Positions 1-12,972 of a stretch of 64,000 nt of DNA are shown one piece after another. Source of the stretch: Harmothoe impar (Eukaryota; Annelida; Polychaeta; Phyllodocida; Polynoidae). Location of the stretch: contig OX381714.1 of assembly GCA_947462335.1 (NCBI GenBank), positions 40,831,360 to 40,895,359 of the forward strand. Direction: 5' to 3'. The stretch's first letter is position 1; the number at the start of each line of letters is the position of its first letter. A model generated the notes under the pieces. It worked only from the letters and a program-made list of their open reading frames with translations, ran no database searches and was not told the origin of the DNA. The position numbers and the translations under genes are program-made.

Positions 1-22
1 AATTGCTCTATTTTAACACCAG

Positions 23-115
23 TTGAACGATTCGGGTACAGAAATGGGGAGAAGGAGTACTATTTACAGGAGCTGAAGGCAGACCTGCAAACAGCTGGCT
101 TCAATGAGTATGATG
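23..115 (+). CDS. internal coding exon, 3' part of unrecognised gene
   Basis: This is a coding exon of a plus-strand gene whose 5' part lies before the window. A pyrimidine-containing tract ending in CAG precedes it and a GTAAGA donor follows. The exon starts with two bases completing a split codon, reads 30 codons without a stop and ends with the first base of the next codon (phase 1). The peptide is charged and begins with ERFGYRNGEKEYY. It joins in phase to the exon at 571. No domain was recognised, so function is unknown. Confidence 0.75.
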
Positions 116-430
116 GTAAGAGGAATTCAGTTACTTATCCTCCGAGAATCGATCTTTGAAGAAAAGAATTTTCAACCCTATTTCTACTGAAGCTTTTACG
201 AGTATCTTAATACGCTGGCCGCGTATGTTCACCCGCTCCCTCTACGTGGGTCAACATTATTTTCTACAGCCTCCCCCCACCTTGCGAAAAATCCATCACA
301 CACAGCCAATGCCCTTTCTAACAGGCTTTGAAATTTTGAGATTTTGAAATTCAATATGCCATACTTTAGTACTAAGAAGACTTGTATACTTTGTTGAAAG
401 AAAAAGGTGTACAGGCTAATTTGGAGGTTC

Positions 431-790
431 AAATGTAGTTTAAATGAGAGTAACCTTTCCTCTTTCATTGACCAATACATGCCTTTTGTGTGCCTGAACA
501 TCTTTTAATATGACAGCTTCGGATACAGCAGAATAATTCAATGTAATATGATGTTTTTCTCTCTAAACAGAATTTTTGGTCCCATGTCGATTCCGAACAC
601 TAAACCCAGATGAAAGGATGCTGAGATATATCGTGGCTGCTGAATCAAGTAATCTAGACGAGGATGGGGTGAGTTGGCCATTATTCCTATCCTGTTCTTC
701 AGTTTAGCATTATGACTGATCAAAACAGCACCCTTGACAATAGCAACATCAACCCCTGGCAAATGTAGTTTAAATGAGAGTAACCTTTCC
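431..790. repeat. exact 30-bp direct repeat in two introns
   Basis: The same 30 bases (beginning AAATGTAGTTTAAATGAGAG) occur at 431-460 and 761-790, in the introns on either side of the 571-668 exon, with unrelated flanks. Confidence 0.8.
571..668 (+). CDS. penultimate coding exon of the same gene
   Basis: The exon follows a good acceptor (TTTTTCTCTCTAAACAG) and ends at GTGAGT, a near-perfect donor. Its first two bases complete the codon split at 115, after which 32 codons read through, including FLVPCRFRTLNPDERML, and the exon ends in phase 0. The 455-bp intron before it and the 292-bp intron after it each carry an identical 30-bp sequence. The peptide looks like a folded globular domain, but I do not recognise the family. 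Confidence 0.8.
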
Positions 791-960
791 GCGTATCTAC
801 TAGTTAATGAAGCATCACAAGAAAGAAAAATGAACTACTTTAGTGAATAAAAATGAGATGTATTTTATGAAAGGGGCCTGATGAACTATTAAAGGGATTG
901 GATTTAACATCAGTCAAGTAACTTTCCTATTATAGGATCTACCATTAATTTCTGTTGCAG

Positions 961-1095
961 ATGAAGACATGTTTAGACAGAGCCCGGCAGCTCTGTACTG
1001 AGAAACAGCCGTATGCATTCTTCAATAATGTATTTATCAGGATACAGAAGCCAGAGGGGAGTAATGGCGAATTACCTAATAAAACACTAAGTTGA
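961..1095 (+). CDS. terminal coding exon with stop codon
   Basis: An acceptor (TTTCTGTTGCAG) precedes 44 codons and a TGA stop. The reading frame agrees with the phase-0 end of the previous exon. The peptide contains TEKQPYAFFNNVFIRIQKP and ends NKTLS. With the two preceding exons it gives about 107 residues of C-terminus. The 3' UTR is short, with poly(A) signals 56-73 bases past the stop. The protein is not recognised. Confidence 0.8.
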   Translation: MKTCLDRARQLCTEKQPYAFFNNVFIRIQKPEGSNGELPNKTLS

Positions 1096-1150
1096 TCTAA
1101 TAAATAGTGATTTCTACATTTTTTCCATTTTCTCAAAGTGATGTTATTGA

Positions 1151-1168
1151 AATAAAGAGACAAATAAA
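1151..1168 (+). promoter_or_regulatory. tandem poly(A) signals
   Basis: Two AATAAA hexamers (1151-1156 and 1163-1168) lie 56 and 68 bases past the stop at 1095. They mark the likely 3' end of the plus-strand gene. The next 430 bases up to the fold-back element show nothing else I can identify. Confidence 0.6.
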
Positions 1169-1596
1169 ACAGATATACAAAAGAAAATGTGTGAGGCGTT
1201 ATGATTATCCTAGCATAACTATAGTCATTGGGGCCACATCACAACAATCCCAGGTGGCTTGCAAGTAGCTAAGCGGCTACTTAAGATAATGTATCAGACA
1301 GTTTTTGTCAGGCAGCAGGGCCTACAAAGGTATGGCATGATTGATATTTGTTTTGACCTAGCCAAATATGGGTTTAAAGGCCCAAATGTTATCCAGAGAG
1401 TCGGAGTGCAGCCGTCACAGGTCTTGTACACATAATATAGGACTAATCAAATGTTATGTACAACTTCAAAGCATCTCCTTGTGAAGAATCCTAATTACCG
1501 GTGAATGAAAGCCTGGTACCAATCTGTCGGTATTGGCTGCTGGATACCATTCGACAGCAACGCTAAATGCAACGTGCACACGGATGTAGATAACTA

Positions 1597-4500
1597 TAGT
1601 CCATGAGCTACTGGCACCCCTCGTGCACCCCCCCCACAACTCACCCCCATAGCATTTCTTTTCTTCCTTAGGGTCCCTAGAACAAGATTCAAGATGTTAA
1701 CATTGAATATCTTCGGATGCACTACCGGTTTTGGCTCGTTATCCATGTGCGGGTCCATGCCACTTTTGGGTCTGTTTTTACATCACAAAATTTTGGAGGT
1801 ATGTTCAGATTTTGAACTCTAATAGCACCTTCCCATCACAGGATATCTAAGGTAAGGGACTCATTTGAAAGAAAACATAATTTCCTATTCATTGATGGTT
1901 GTTATGTGCATGAGAATTGAGAATTGGATGTGCCAGAGGCTCGGGAACATCAGAGTTTGAACTCGCAAATTGCAAGTTTTCACTGAGAAAATATCAGTGG
2001 ACACCACAAACATAGATATAACAACCCCTTATCCCACATTTGCCCACCCAATCTCATATGATATCAATAGAATAAACCCTTCTGATTAATTTGAGCCATA
2101 GAACAGCATTCTGTGATGACTACAAGTAGATCTACTGTATCGAGAACATGGATGCTCCATTGAACCAAGAGTGCTACATTTTATGGTATTTTGCTCTCCA
2201 CCCAGTGTTAAGGTGCATTTTATCATCCTAGACCGCTTACAATGGGGTTAAATGTAACCTAGAAAATATGGCCATTAAGAATATTCCTGTTGCTATTTAA
2301 CAGGATTCTGTGCAGAAGCTGTAAATGGTCAAAATCCAAGATGGCGGCCAATTAATTAGAATTCTGCTTCGCAATGTATAAATAAGGAGTCTAGATCAAT
2401 TCTGATGACACCTATCCCTAGTAAATCCACCCCAAGGGTTACCATGGAGTGAATAGTGTTATCCTAGAACCAGTGGTTGCCTAGCAACAGTTGATTTGCA
2501 CAGTAGCAATCTAAAAAGCATGCTCGTAGATAGTTTTTGCCATAGCATTTCATCAAAAGCCAAGTACGGCTGAATGAACCTACATACACCAAATTATATC
2601 ATACAATGAGTGACATAGGGGAAACAGAATACATCCATTGGAACAAGTGGCTGTCAAACAACTGGTGGTTTGCATAGCAACCAGTGGTTTGCATAGCAAC
2701 CAATGCAAAAATACATGCTTGCACACAGTTATCAACAATATTCCATCAGCGTCTACATCCAGATAGGCACACTTGCAGGAACCAACTGTATATATCACAG
2801 TATGAGTGGCACAAGTTGCAGGTAATACACCATTCAGAGCAAGTGGTTTCATAGCAACAGCAGACTTTTATAGCAACCAAGGATATGATCTAGTTTTTTG
2901 GAGGTATAGCCCTGGGTAATGACGCTGGTACTTAATGCAGTTGTTTAGACCAATAACGGGCAGTTCTAGACTACAGTCTTAGACAACTGATGAAAATCCA
3001 TTGGAACAAGTAATTGCTTAGCAACTGGTGGTTTGCATAGCAATAGAGCAACTAGTTTTATTCTAGAGCCAGTCGTTGCCTAGCAAAAGTAGATTTATAT
3101 ACCAACCAACCCAAAAGGTATACTGGTAGACAGCTATTCCCAGGTCTATGTAAATACCAGGAAAAAAAACTTTTCCACAAGGGGTTCATAACTCATCCGT
3201 CTATGGAGGAGGCAAGGAGGGAAGCCAGGGTGAAAATTTTTTACAGATTCAAAAATTACTGGCATGGTCATTTTAAGGAGTTATCAGCACCTGATTCCCA
3301 TAGCAGTTTCTTAAAATCAAAGTACAAATGAATGCACTTGTGTATACTTGCGAATCTTGCAAGCTATGAATGAGACAGGGTACAGAGAATTCAGCCACCA
3401 CAAATAGCATACACAGAGAAAAAACTGAGTGCCATCTGGACTCTCCCCAGGGTCAGGCACTGCCTGACTAAGGTGAGATAGCTGCTGAACTTACACTTCG
3501 GTTAAGCTGACCCTCCTTTGATAGTCCCATAAAGTTACTCCCTTTTGAGAGTCAGCCTGATCCTTGAATGATAATCAGGCAAGACACTTCTTCATACCAG
3601 AGTCAGCCTGACTTTCTTTCCACAGTCAGGCAATGTCTAACTTTGGGATGAGTGTCAGTTAGCCTGAGCCTTCTTTGTTTGCTACCCGGACACAATACCG
3701 TATTAAGCTTAATAGTAGCATATATGACACCATATGGATTTGGAAAACATGTACACTATAGGATTCTGGGATCACCTCTGAAATATGTTGGTACATGGAT
3801 CTCTATGTTGTTACATAACTAAATGATTGGTGTCTGTAAAAGCAGACCCTTACCTGTTCATGAGATGAGTATTTTTTGTATAGGATTTCTTTAGCAGTGT
3901 CGAGGAGGCTATATATTAAAACATTATCCCCCAATGCAAATAAGCAAGCATGCCTGACTGTCATCGAGACCAAAGGCCAGCAATCCTAGTATCACATCTA
4001 CATGTGAGTCCAGGCTGGCTTGACTCTCAATTACCAGAGTCTGGCGTCACTTTACTCTTGCTAAGGTACAGTCCAGCATTACCAGACTACCCTTGAGCGC
4101 AAAAGTCAGGTAGTTTTGAGCTCTGGTATATGAGGGTCCAACATTGTCAGACTTTAACTGTAGAGAGGGTCCAGCACTGCCTAACTGTCATGCCACCCTG
4201 AGCCCAGCACTGCCTGACTTTCATGACAACGAAAGTCAGGCATTGCTGTACTGTGTTTGGAGAGAAAGTCAGGCAATGCTCAACTCCAATTGTCATGAAA
4301 GGAACTAACCCTGACTTTCACATGAGGGTGCTCTTGGTGACATATGCCTGTCTTAGGCATGTGAATCTAGTTGACTCTCACATTTCTCTCATTGTAGTGA
4401 TAGCAGATTGCAAGGCAACCAGTCCATAATGCATCTTTGAATGCAAGGATTGCCATGGTCTCCCCCTGAAGAGATCAACCATCCCAAGAAGATACTATTG

Positions 4501-6206
4501 CGTTCCTGATGCTTATCCTTATATTTTCATACAAACATTTCTTCTTATCCCTGTTGGGGCGGAATATAAGCTTCCCAGGGATAGTTCCCCATGCACCCTA
4601 CACATTGAGTATAGCAACCGTCTTAGCTCTACTTCTTAACCTGTAGAGGATTCCTGTCTACATGCCACCTATAACTGCCTCCCCTCTCTGGCCTGCATGA
4701 TGGCTGTAAGTGTTTTCCCTTTTCCCTTCCACCAGTAGTTACCAACAGGCATAGACAGGTCCCCAGTCTAATAAATCCCCAAAGAATACTGTATAGTATG
4801 CAGGAACCAGGCCCAACGACCTTGAACTTAACCTGTAACTATTGTATACTAGTGGTGCATTTATACAGTCTTGTTCCCTTGCCTGTACCATTTGAAAGAT
4901 TCAGAATAATGGCTTGTCAGACAATGTACAGGCCAACATCACAATTTATAGGTTGGGTCAACATTAATGTAAATGGCACCTCCTATTCTGATATATGACA
5001 GCCTGTGATATATACAGTTGGCTCCTGCAAGTGCACCTATCTGGATGTAGATGCTGATGACATATTGTTGATAACTGTGTGCAAGCATGTATTTTGCATT
5101 GGTTGCTATGCAAACAACTGGTTGCTATGCAAACCACCAGTTGCTTGACAGCCACTTGTTCCAATGGATGTATTCTGTTTCCCCTATGTCACTCATTGTA
5201 TGATATAATTTGGTGTATGTAGGTTCATTCAGCCGTACTTGGCTTTTGATGAAATGCTATGGCAAAAACTATCTACGAGCATGCTTTTTAGATTGCTACT
5301 GTGCAAATCAACTGTTGCTAGGCAACCACGGGTCCCAGGATAACACTATTCACTCCATGGTAACCCTTTGGTGGATTTACTAGGGATAGGTGTCATCAGA
5401 ATTGATCTAGACTCCTTATTTATACATTGCGAAGCAGAATTCTAATTAATTGGCCGCCATCTTGAATTTTGACCATTTACAGCTTCTGCACAGAATCCTG
5501 TTAAATAGCAACAGGAATATTTTTAATGACCATATTTTCTAGGTTAAATTTAACCCCATTGTAAGCGGTCTAGGATGATAAAATGTACCTTAACACTGGG
5601 TGGAGAGCAAAATACCATAAAATGAAGCACTCTTGGTTCAATGGAGCATCCATGTTCCTGAAACAGTAGATCTACTTGTAGTCATCACAGAATGCTGTTC
5701 TATGGCTCAAATTAATCAGAAGGGTTTATTCTATTGATATCATATGAGATTGGGTGGGCAAATGTGGGATAAGGGGTTGTTATATCTATGTTTGTGGTGT
5801 CCACTGACATTTTCTCAGTGAAAACTTGCAATTTGCGAGTTCAAACTCTGATGTTCCCGAGCCTCTGGCACAGCCAATTCTCAATTCTCATGCACATAAC
5901 AACCATCAATGAATAGGAAATTATGTTTTCTTTCAAATGAGTCCCTTACCTTAGATATCCTGTGATGGGAAGGTGCTATTAGAGTTCAAAATCTGAACAT
6001 ACCTCTAAAATTTTGTGATGCAAAAACAGACCCAAAAGTGGCACGGACCCGCACATGGATAACGAGCCAAAACCGGTAGTGCATCCCAAGATATTCAATG
6101 TTAACATCTTGAATCTTGTTCTAGGGACCCTAAGGAAGAAAAGAAATGCTATGGGGGTGAGTTGTGGGGGGGGGGTGCACGAGGGGTGCCAGTAGCCCAT
6201 GGACTA
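1597..6206. mobile_element. 4.6-kb fold-back element with ~1.2-kb inverted arms
   Basis: The left arm (about 1597-2800) and right arm (about 4992-6206) are reverse complements over roughly 1.2 kb with scattered mismatches. Both ends read TAGTCCATG(A/G)GCTACTGGC going inward. The element is flanked by a 3-bp direct repeat, CTA at 1594-1596 and 6207-6209, which fits a target-site duplication. The central 2.2 kb has no transposase-like ORF, so it is non-autonomous. The arms contain repeated pieces of the type TTTGCATAGCAACCAG. The element at 22,361-27,563 shares its terminal sequence. The superfamily cannot be assigned by eye. Confidence 0.85.
3411..4407. repeat. cluster of AGTCAGGCA/TGCCTGACT palindromic motifs
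   Basis: Inside the fold-back element, about 1 kb is filled with degenerate copies of a short palindrome (for example GGTCAGGCACTGCCTGACT near 3451). It starts with ACACAGAGAA, the terminus of the MITE family also seen at 9,972 and 47,371, so it is probably a nested, degraded member. The same palindrome is the core of the hairpin at 52,849. Confidence 0.5.
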
Positions 6207-6469
6207 CTAGCTTTAACACCTACAGCTAATAAAAACACCATGCATAAGTCACTAGTTGAAAAACTGGATAAGAGCCCATGTGCATGTTCTCGTGCGATAT
6301 ATTGTACTTTTATGGGTCAACTTCAGGCAATTCACATGCATTTTACATGTATATCCACCCTCGAAACTGTATCCCCCAAAACAACCGTATTGGGTGATGT
6401 CACCCAATACTGTAGGCCTCACTTTATCTGTGTAGGCTATGTGTGTCTCTTTTAGCCCCTAGCAGCCAA

Positions 6470-6606
6470 TTAAACCTTTAAGGGCAGAATAGTGCATTAA
6501 TACAGTATTCTCTGTGGTCGTTATAATGCGTAGATAAAGCCCTGGCAAGTAGACGCAGGGCATAACGTACACTATGCCATAATCTATGCGGTCCTAAAAT
6601 GGTTAA
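6470..6606. mobile_element. MITE, TTTAAGG-terminus family
   Basis: A roughly 140-bp unit with inverted ends resembling TTAACC(C)TTTAAGG. Internal sequence of the type GTGCATTAATACAG relates it to copies at 14,326, 15,037 and 21,446. Confidence 0.55.
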
Positions 6607-8650
6607 GTACAGTTGTGGTGTGTGTGAACCGTATACTGGGTGCGTGTGTACTGTGCTGACAAAGTGACATGCAAAGTGACACGCGTGGGGTACACAGATA
6701 CGTTCACACGGTGCACTCTCCCTCTAGCTGTGTCCCAGCCATTCACTGTAATTGATATGCATGCCATATTCCCAGGAATGAACTGGAACTAGGATGGATC
6801 AGGCCTTTATCCATGGTTTCTTTTGTAAAAAAAACTTGGATGTCCATAGCTGGACATAATCAATACACCAATTTTGAATTACGTCAAATTTGGCATTTGC
6901 AACAGTTTTTTCCCTTCCAATGTGATCACAATAAACTCATACACATCTTCTTCTAAACAGGATCTTGAGTGTGAGCATAATTATGCACGCGTGAGGAAAG
7001 GACTTGGCCACCATCGTTGATCCTGCATGGACCTTGGAAGCATTCATTTACATAATCCTTTAGACTGGGGTCCAATATGACAAAATGGGCTTAGAAATGG
7101 GGTTTCGTTGGCTATCACCTAAGAGTATGTATGACCTTGTAACCCTACAGTAAAATGCTGGTTTCCATGGCAACTTTACCTTTTTCACAATAAACGATGG
7201 TTATCATTTTACCTTCTCCTTTCCATATAGACATACCCGGAGGTCTGCAAAATTAGTATGATATAGCCATGTGTATGGTCCATCATTGGGTGATGACACC
7301 TTGACCTTTAACCCTACCAATTATGCATTTTCGGTCTTTTTCTTTACTCAACACTAAAGTGATACATCTTCCATCATTATACAAAATGAAAAATCCAGAA
7401 TGTATGCAGTTTTGCATGAGTCAAATGAAATCCTTTTCACAGGGCTACAATACACGGATAGCTCATCATGGGACCTAATTTTAGTATAGACTGAGAACAT
7501 CTAGTCTGTTACTTGGGTGGCCGAACCATTTTAATATCCATAGATTGAATGGTAAAAAAGATCTTGTTGGTTGAAATGCCCTAACCCTGGAAAACCTTCC
7601 AACAGGTTTTGAAATAGTGCCATGTCAATCATTATGGTCCACAGATGGTCTCCCCTGTGAAACAGGTATGCCCCCTTGAGTCAAACAGCAACACTAATGC
7701 CTTTATCTATTTCAATGTACTATTGCAAGTTGCCATGGATATCAGCATTTTACTGTATGTGTCTGTAGGTCGTGTTAACATACACAACGTGGATATAGTA
7801 TGTTTACAGGGAATCCAAAAATATCACGATGATATCATAATTTGATAATGTCAGCCTGTTCTACAGTTGGCGTTCATTTACCAAACTATTATGCATAGAA
7901 TAGTCGATCCATACATACTGATTAGTATGCCTGTATACTATTATGTAATTGTACATTTAGCAGGGAAATCTGCAAATGTTCAATCCTTTGTAGGTTTGAA
8001 TTACTTAATAATATTACAAATGTACCTGGCGGATTAGACTGCAATTCTACACAGTGGAAATTTTTTACAGTGAACCAGGCTCTAGAATAGACTATGCCAG
8101 GAGACAATTACTTATTTAACACTCCATGAAGAAGCCTACAGAGCAACATCACAGCCTTCTGGCCGGGACATTGTTTAACAGCATAGTGCTGCTTTAATGC
8201 ATTATTTTCCTTATCTTGATGATGCATTAATGCAGCCCTCGCAAGCCTGCTCAGCAGGAACGACCCTATGAGACACATACCTTCCTGAAGGGTTGTCCTG
8301 ATGCAGACATGCAGCCATGATTCGCCATGGGTGCACTTATATACATCACGACGACAGAATACAAAGCAAACTAACGTACTATGCTCAGTTTTGCTTAGGT
8401 TTGAATGTGATAATTATGTATCTGCTCACGGGAATCCCTTTGTTCCTGTGTCATTCTCCCTCTTTCTCTTTGTGTACGTCTCTATTTCCTACTCATATTC
8501 ATCCATTTCCTTGCGTACCAAATTCCCTTTTTCTAGATCTATATTTTCTTATCTTCGGTTCTCTCCTACTTTCTCTTTCTCTTTAACGACTTTTTATAAT
8601 CCCCTCCCATCCCAGAAACAATTCTTTTCTCTAGGTTTCAAGACTAACTG
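6607..8650. other. no gene seen
   Basis: About 2 kb of AT-rich sequence without a supportable gene. A fragment at about 8,190-8,310 (GATGCATTAATGCAGCCCT) resembles the interior of the TTTAAGG-terminus MITEs but lacks clear ends. A C/T-rich tract occupies about 8,450-8,620. Confidence 0.5.
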
Positions 8651-8739
8651 GACAGGTTGTATTCCCCTGGCCATTCGATGAGTTATCAACACTTGACGCC
8701 TTATGGCGTCATGGGTGTGGGTACAACTGTACTCCTGGC

Positions 8740-8826
8740 TCAGCAACATAGCAGCAGAAGCAGCAGCAAAATCCACAGCAGCAGCAGCAGCAGTAACAGC
8801 AGCAGTAACAGCAGCAGCAGCAGAAG
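8740..8826 (+). repeat. CAG triplet tract, possible low-complexity exon
   Basis: An imperfect (CAG)n tract. It lies in an open frame running from 8657 that would encode a short leader (including SYQHLTPYGVMGVG) and then a serine/asparagine run. The glutamine frame is interrupted by TAA. No convincing splice sites were found. It could be an exon end, but it is more safely a microsatellite. Confidence 0.5.
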
Positions 8827-9339
8827 CAAATATGTAGACATGCTTCGGCCCATTATCTATTTACCATTGCCCTCATTGAATCTGGATGATAGGATTTTCT
8901 CCATAACACATAAATATAAACAATGTTATTATTGTCGTATGGAAAGAACGTCGTATGAGATTTTACATCGACTGGAATCTGAATGGAATCGCTTATGGTG
9001 GACCCCAGGCTTAATACTAATACAATTTTTAAAAATCATGTTCAAAATGTAGGACAAAATAACAGTTGATTTTACGTAAATATCTACCTACCGGTATATA
9101 TCATCAGTATGGGAATCAATGGTGGTGGCCTAGTATAGTGCTTAGACGTTAGCCTTACAATGGGATAACCCGGCTGGAATTGGGATACCCTTAGGTAATT
9201 TTATGTACCCTCTACCAGTCTTCCTCATGCACGGTTAAAGGACATTCAATTTAATGAGCTACACAGCTGTGAAAGTCAACCTCTATAATGTGACCGGCTG
9301 CATAAAATCAGAATGAACTGTATTCAAAGACCCATAGTC

Positions 9340-9560
9340 CGTCTACTATTAAGGGCAGCAGGCAGTACCTCCACTCCTGCTGCATCACACCGCCAGAACA
9401 ATCCTCCTGGGTGGCACGCGGCCAGCCTGCAGCCCCCACCTCCTCCATCCCTCCTCCAGCCTCTGCTACTCCTCCTGCTGCTGCTGCTGCTGCCTCAGCA
9501 GTCTATAGGTACCTACCAGGCCCTGCTGCTGTTATGTGGGGCTAGACGCTCCCATCACCA
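9340..9560 (+). other. GC-rich island with CTG run, candidate exon
   Basis: A GC-rich block in AT-rich surroundings. One plus frame gives a Pro/Ala-rich peptide (ending ASAVYRYLPGPAAVMWG, then a stop). Another frame gives a leucine run from the CTG tract. Similar Ala/Pro-rich translations occur at about 10,570 and 17,241. Coding is possible but the splice sites are weak. Confidence 0.25.
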
Positions 9561-9971
9561 TCGTCAGGCTATTGCTGTGTGTACCCGAAATGCAGTGCAC
9601 TGCTATAACTGGCGTTATGTTACTGTTGTCTCAAGGTCTTCCTGAAGGAAAGCTCTGGTAACAATCACTATGATGACCTTAAAGTTAAACTTGGATTTTG
9701 CTGGGTTTGGGCAAACCCTGCTTGTTGGAGCCAGTAAACAGGAACCAGAATCTATGCTGCCATATTCTACTTTATGGTTCCAGTTCTGGTTCCTGTCTGC
9801 TGGTTCCCAGCTTACCACACAGATTGCCTAAACCAAGCAAACATTGAAGTACAACCTCATTGGGGTGTTTTCAAGTGCTATTATGTGATATAATGGTGCG
9901 TTAAACAAGTGTAGTGTCTCGCAAGGTGTGACAAGCTGCTCCCCAGGTGTAGTACCCACTGGAGGTACACC

Positions 9972-10204
9972 ACACAGAGAAAAAGAACAGCGTCAAAAGG
10001 GAGTCCAGGTTGCTTCCCCTCTCTATAGGGGAGTCCAGGTCGTCTAGGGGAGCCTAGATGACTCTCTTTCTGACCTATTAAAGGGAGTCACCTAGCTCTC
10101 TGGGTCATATGACTCCCCAGGTGACTCCCTTAGGTCAGCTAGAACGACAACTAGGTTCCCTTAGGTGACCTGGACTCCATTTGACGCCGTTTCTTCTCTC
10201 TGTG
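9972..10204. mobile_element. hairpin MITE, ACACAGA / GGGAGTC family
   Basis: Long imperfect inverted repeat starting ACACAGAGAAAAAGAACAGC and ending with its near complement. Internally it is built of repeated GGGAGTC and GACTCCC blocks. Related copies lie at 45,323, 47,371 and 58,152. Confidence 0.75.
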
Positions 10205-10568
10205 CCGTGATGGTGTCTCACTGATGGTGCTGGCTGATCTATTATCATCTATTATTATTACACACATGAAGTGGTGCCAGCTTGGGGTCAATATCTTCCT
10301 ACGTCTCACGATGAACCCCTTCTGGTGGATGGAGCATGTAACTGATAATATTTTTAGTAAAACTATAGAAAAATACATTTATTACACCGAGAATAAATTT
10401 ATCAACAAACACAACCAACAACAACAAACGGTTTTTTGATGACCAAAAATAAATAATCTATTTCTAAATAAACCGTCTTTTTCTATTTACTATAAAGGAC
10501 TCCCTATTCGCCATTCTGTTACAAAGAACACGATTTTTAATTTTCAAGATTAGGACCCTTATCATGTT

Positions 10569-10785
10569 GTGGCTGGGAGGGGTCTGGACAGGCCTTGCTG
10601 CTTCTGCTGCTGCTGCCGCTACCCACACAGCCAGCAGGCAGTCAGTGTGAACTGCCTCCTACCTCCTCCACGGCGTAGTGTCCCTGACCCCCTCCTCCTG
10701 GTGAGGTGTGTGCTGACTGCCTTAACACTCCTCCAGGGGCACATTCTGCACGTCGTCATGGCCACGTAATAAGGTCGTGTACAGG
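10569..10785 (+). other. GC-rich island ending in a strong splice-donor consensus
   Basis: A GC-rich block with CTG triplets that ends at GTACAG followed by GTGAGT, a near-perfect donor. It could be a 5' UTR or first exon of a plus-strand gene, perhaps the one with the signal-peptide exon at 27,957. No long frame runs through it, and the link to that exon is speculation. Confidence 0.25.
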
Positions 10786-11259
10786 TGAGTGCCTTGTCTT
10801 ATCACCTTCAGCTGTCCTTGCTGTAATCTCTGCCCCTATCTCCTCTACCTCCTCCCACTGTCCTCCATCCTATCTTCTCCCCATATTGAGGATAAGACAC
10901 ACCCATACACCCCTACCTTCCCATACCCCCTTAGTACCCATCTACTCCCCACTTCTTCATTTTCATCCTATATCATTCCCCTAACCTCCTAACCTCCTCC
11001 AAGTCATTCTCCACCTTCTCTCCCTCACGTCCCTCATATCTCCCCATACAATGTTCCCCATCAATATTCTCTCCCTAGTTCCTCCCTTGTCTGCCTCCCT
11101 TGTTTCATTAATTCTCCATATCCTGTGGCTGTAGTGTGTTTATTTATTGTTGGGCGTGGTGTTCACCCCTCGCCTCCCACACCCCACACCCACCTGCGGT
11201 ACACAAGCCTCCTTAATAAGGGTGTGAGCAGTTGTGAGTGGGTGGAGCAGGGCTGGTCT

Positions 11260-11830
11260 TCTGTGTACACCCTCCTGGTTCCCTCATAGCTACTCTCCCT
11301 TGCACCCTCCTGGTTCCCACAGGGCTGTTCTCCCTTGTACACCCTCCTGGTTCCCACAGGGCTGTTCTCCCTTGTACACCATCCTGGTTCCCACAGGGCT
11401 GTTCTCCCGTGTACACCATCCTGGTTCCCACAGGGCTGTTCTCCCTTGTACGCCATCCTGGTTCCCACAGGGCTGTTCTCCCTTGTACATCATCCTGCTT
11501 CCCTCAGGTAGTTGTCCCCTGTACACCATCCTGGTTCCTCCAGAGCTGTGTTCCTTTTATATCTTTCTGGTTCCCTCATAGCTATGCTGTTCGACCCTGT
11601 TCACCCTCCCGGTTCCCTCATAGCTACTCTCCCTTGTACACCCTCCTGGTTCCCTCGGGGTTGTTCTCCCCTGTACACCCCCCTGCTTCCCACAGGGTTG
11701 TTCTCCCTTGTACACCCTCCTGGTTCCCTCATAGCTACTCTCCCTTGCACCCGCCTGGTTCCCACAGGGCTGTTCTCCCTTGTACGTGTACCCTCCTGGT
11801 TCCCTCAGGGTTGTATTGTAGCCTGTACAT
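11260..11830. repeat. minisatellite, 37-bp unit
   Basis: Tandem units of the type CAGGGCTGTTCTCCCTTGTA. The first five show a regular 37-bp spacing (for example 11321 to 11358) and the later ones are more diverged. Because 37 is not a multiple of three, the repeat stays open in several frames on both strands, which explains the long apparent ORFs here. These are not genes. Confidence 0.9.
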
Positions 11831-12087
11831 CCTGATGTATGTTTTGGATGGGTGCAGTCATTATGACTTGTACTGACGATGCAAAGTGCCGTATTGTATT
11901 ATTTTTGTAAGCGGGTCTGGCAGTCTGATTAACAGTTAGTCTGTCTATGGCTAACTATCTGACTGTATGCCTGTCTGGCTGTATGTATGGCTGTCACACC
12001 CTGTCAGCGAGTATACGCTAATCCATTTAGTACTGGGAGAAGCCATCCAAGAAGTCCCAACCGAGCCATTGTCCATATGTTAGTCAA

Positions 12088-12221
12088 CCAGCTAACAAAA
12101 AACTTATTTGACGTCAAAATAACGTTCTAAAACTTTATATAACGTTATGCCATAGCAATGAGCCTTAGAGTAACGTTATATAACGTTACAAAATATTATA
12201 TAACGTTTTTTGCTTGCTGGG
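12088..12221. mobile_element. small AT-rich MITE
   Basis: A 134-bp unit with inverted ends, CCAGCTAACAAAAAACTT against CCCAGCAAGCAAAAAACGTT. The interior repeats TATAACGTTA. Confidence 0.65.
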
Positions 12222-12972
12222 AATACATTATACAGACAACCTGCCAGATACAAGGTTAGCCTATTACCATGTCCAAAACCACAGTCAGCCCACATTATCA
12301 GCTGATCAAAGAGCCGTTTGTATTATCAATGACGAAGAAGATGCAATCCATTAGTATTTCCAATGTTCTGTACAGGCCTCCACACAAAAGGCTTTTGTTT
12401 CATCCGCATGCCACAGCAATCCTTTGTCTTTTATACACACAGACACAAAGACTTCATAGAAGAGATCCCTGCCAACATATACACAGAGTGAGAAGCACTG
12501 TATATATATATATTACTGTGATGTATCACTATGTCCAGACAGAGAAGCTAAATATAACACTGCAGTCTTCATTATATACATACACTCACAGCCAGCCTAA
12601 TCACTACTAGAGGTGTTTTTTTTTTTACCATGCATTGATATTCTTTGGCTCCTTATACGACCAATATCTCAGTCGCTATAGCCTCATCATTTTTTGGCCT
12701 CCTATATGACCAGCTTAGGTTACTTAACATTGTCCGGTTGGTCCTTACTGACCAACTCACCTTAGCCTTCTCCATTTCAATGAGTTTTATGCGAAGTCCT
12801 TTTGAGTAAGGCATTAGGCATATGTTGTTATGCCTCAGTCATTTTTGAATAGCACTTTGTCATGCCTGACCAATACCCCTATGACTAACCTTGGATAGCC
12901 ACGAGGTGTCAATTCTGCCTTTGAATGAAAGTATTTTGTCTATGCACAACGTTTATACAGAGTTTAGTTCAA

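Noticed and set aside
11238..11876. 212-residue plus-strand ORF, the longest in the window
   Set aside because: It is a translation of the 37-bp minisatellite, which is open in several frames on both strands.
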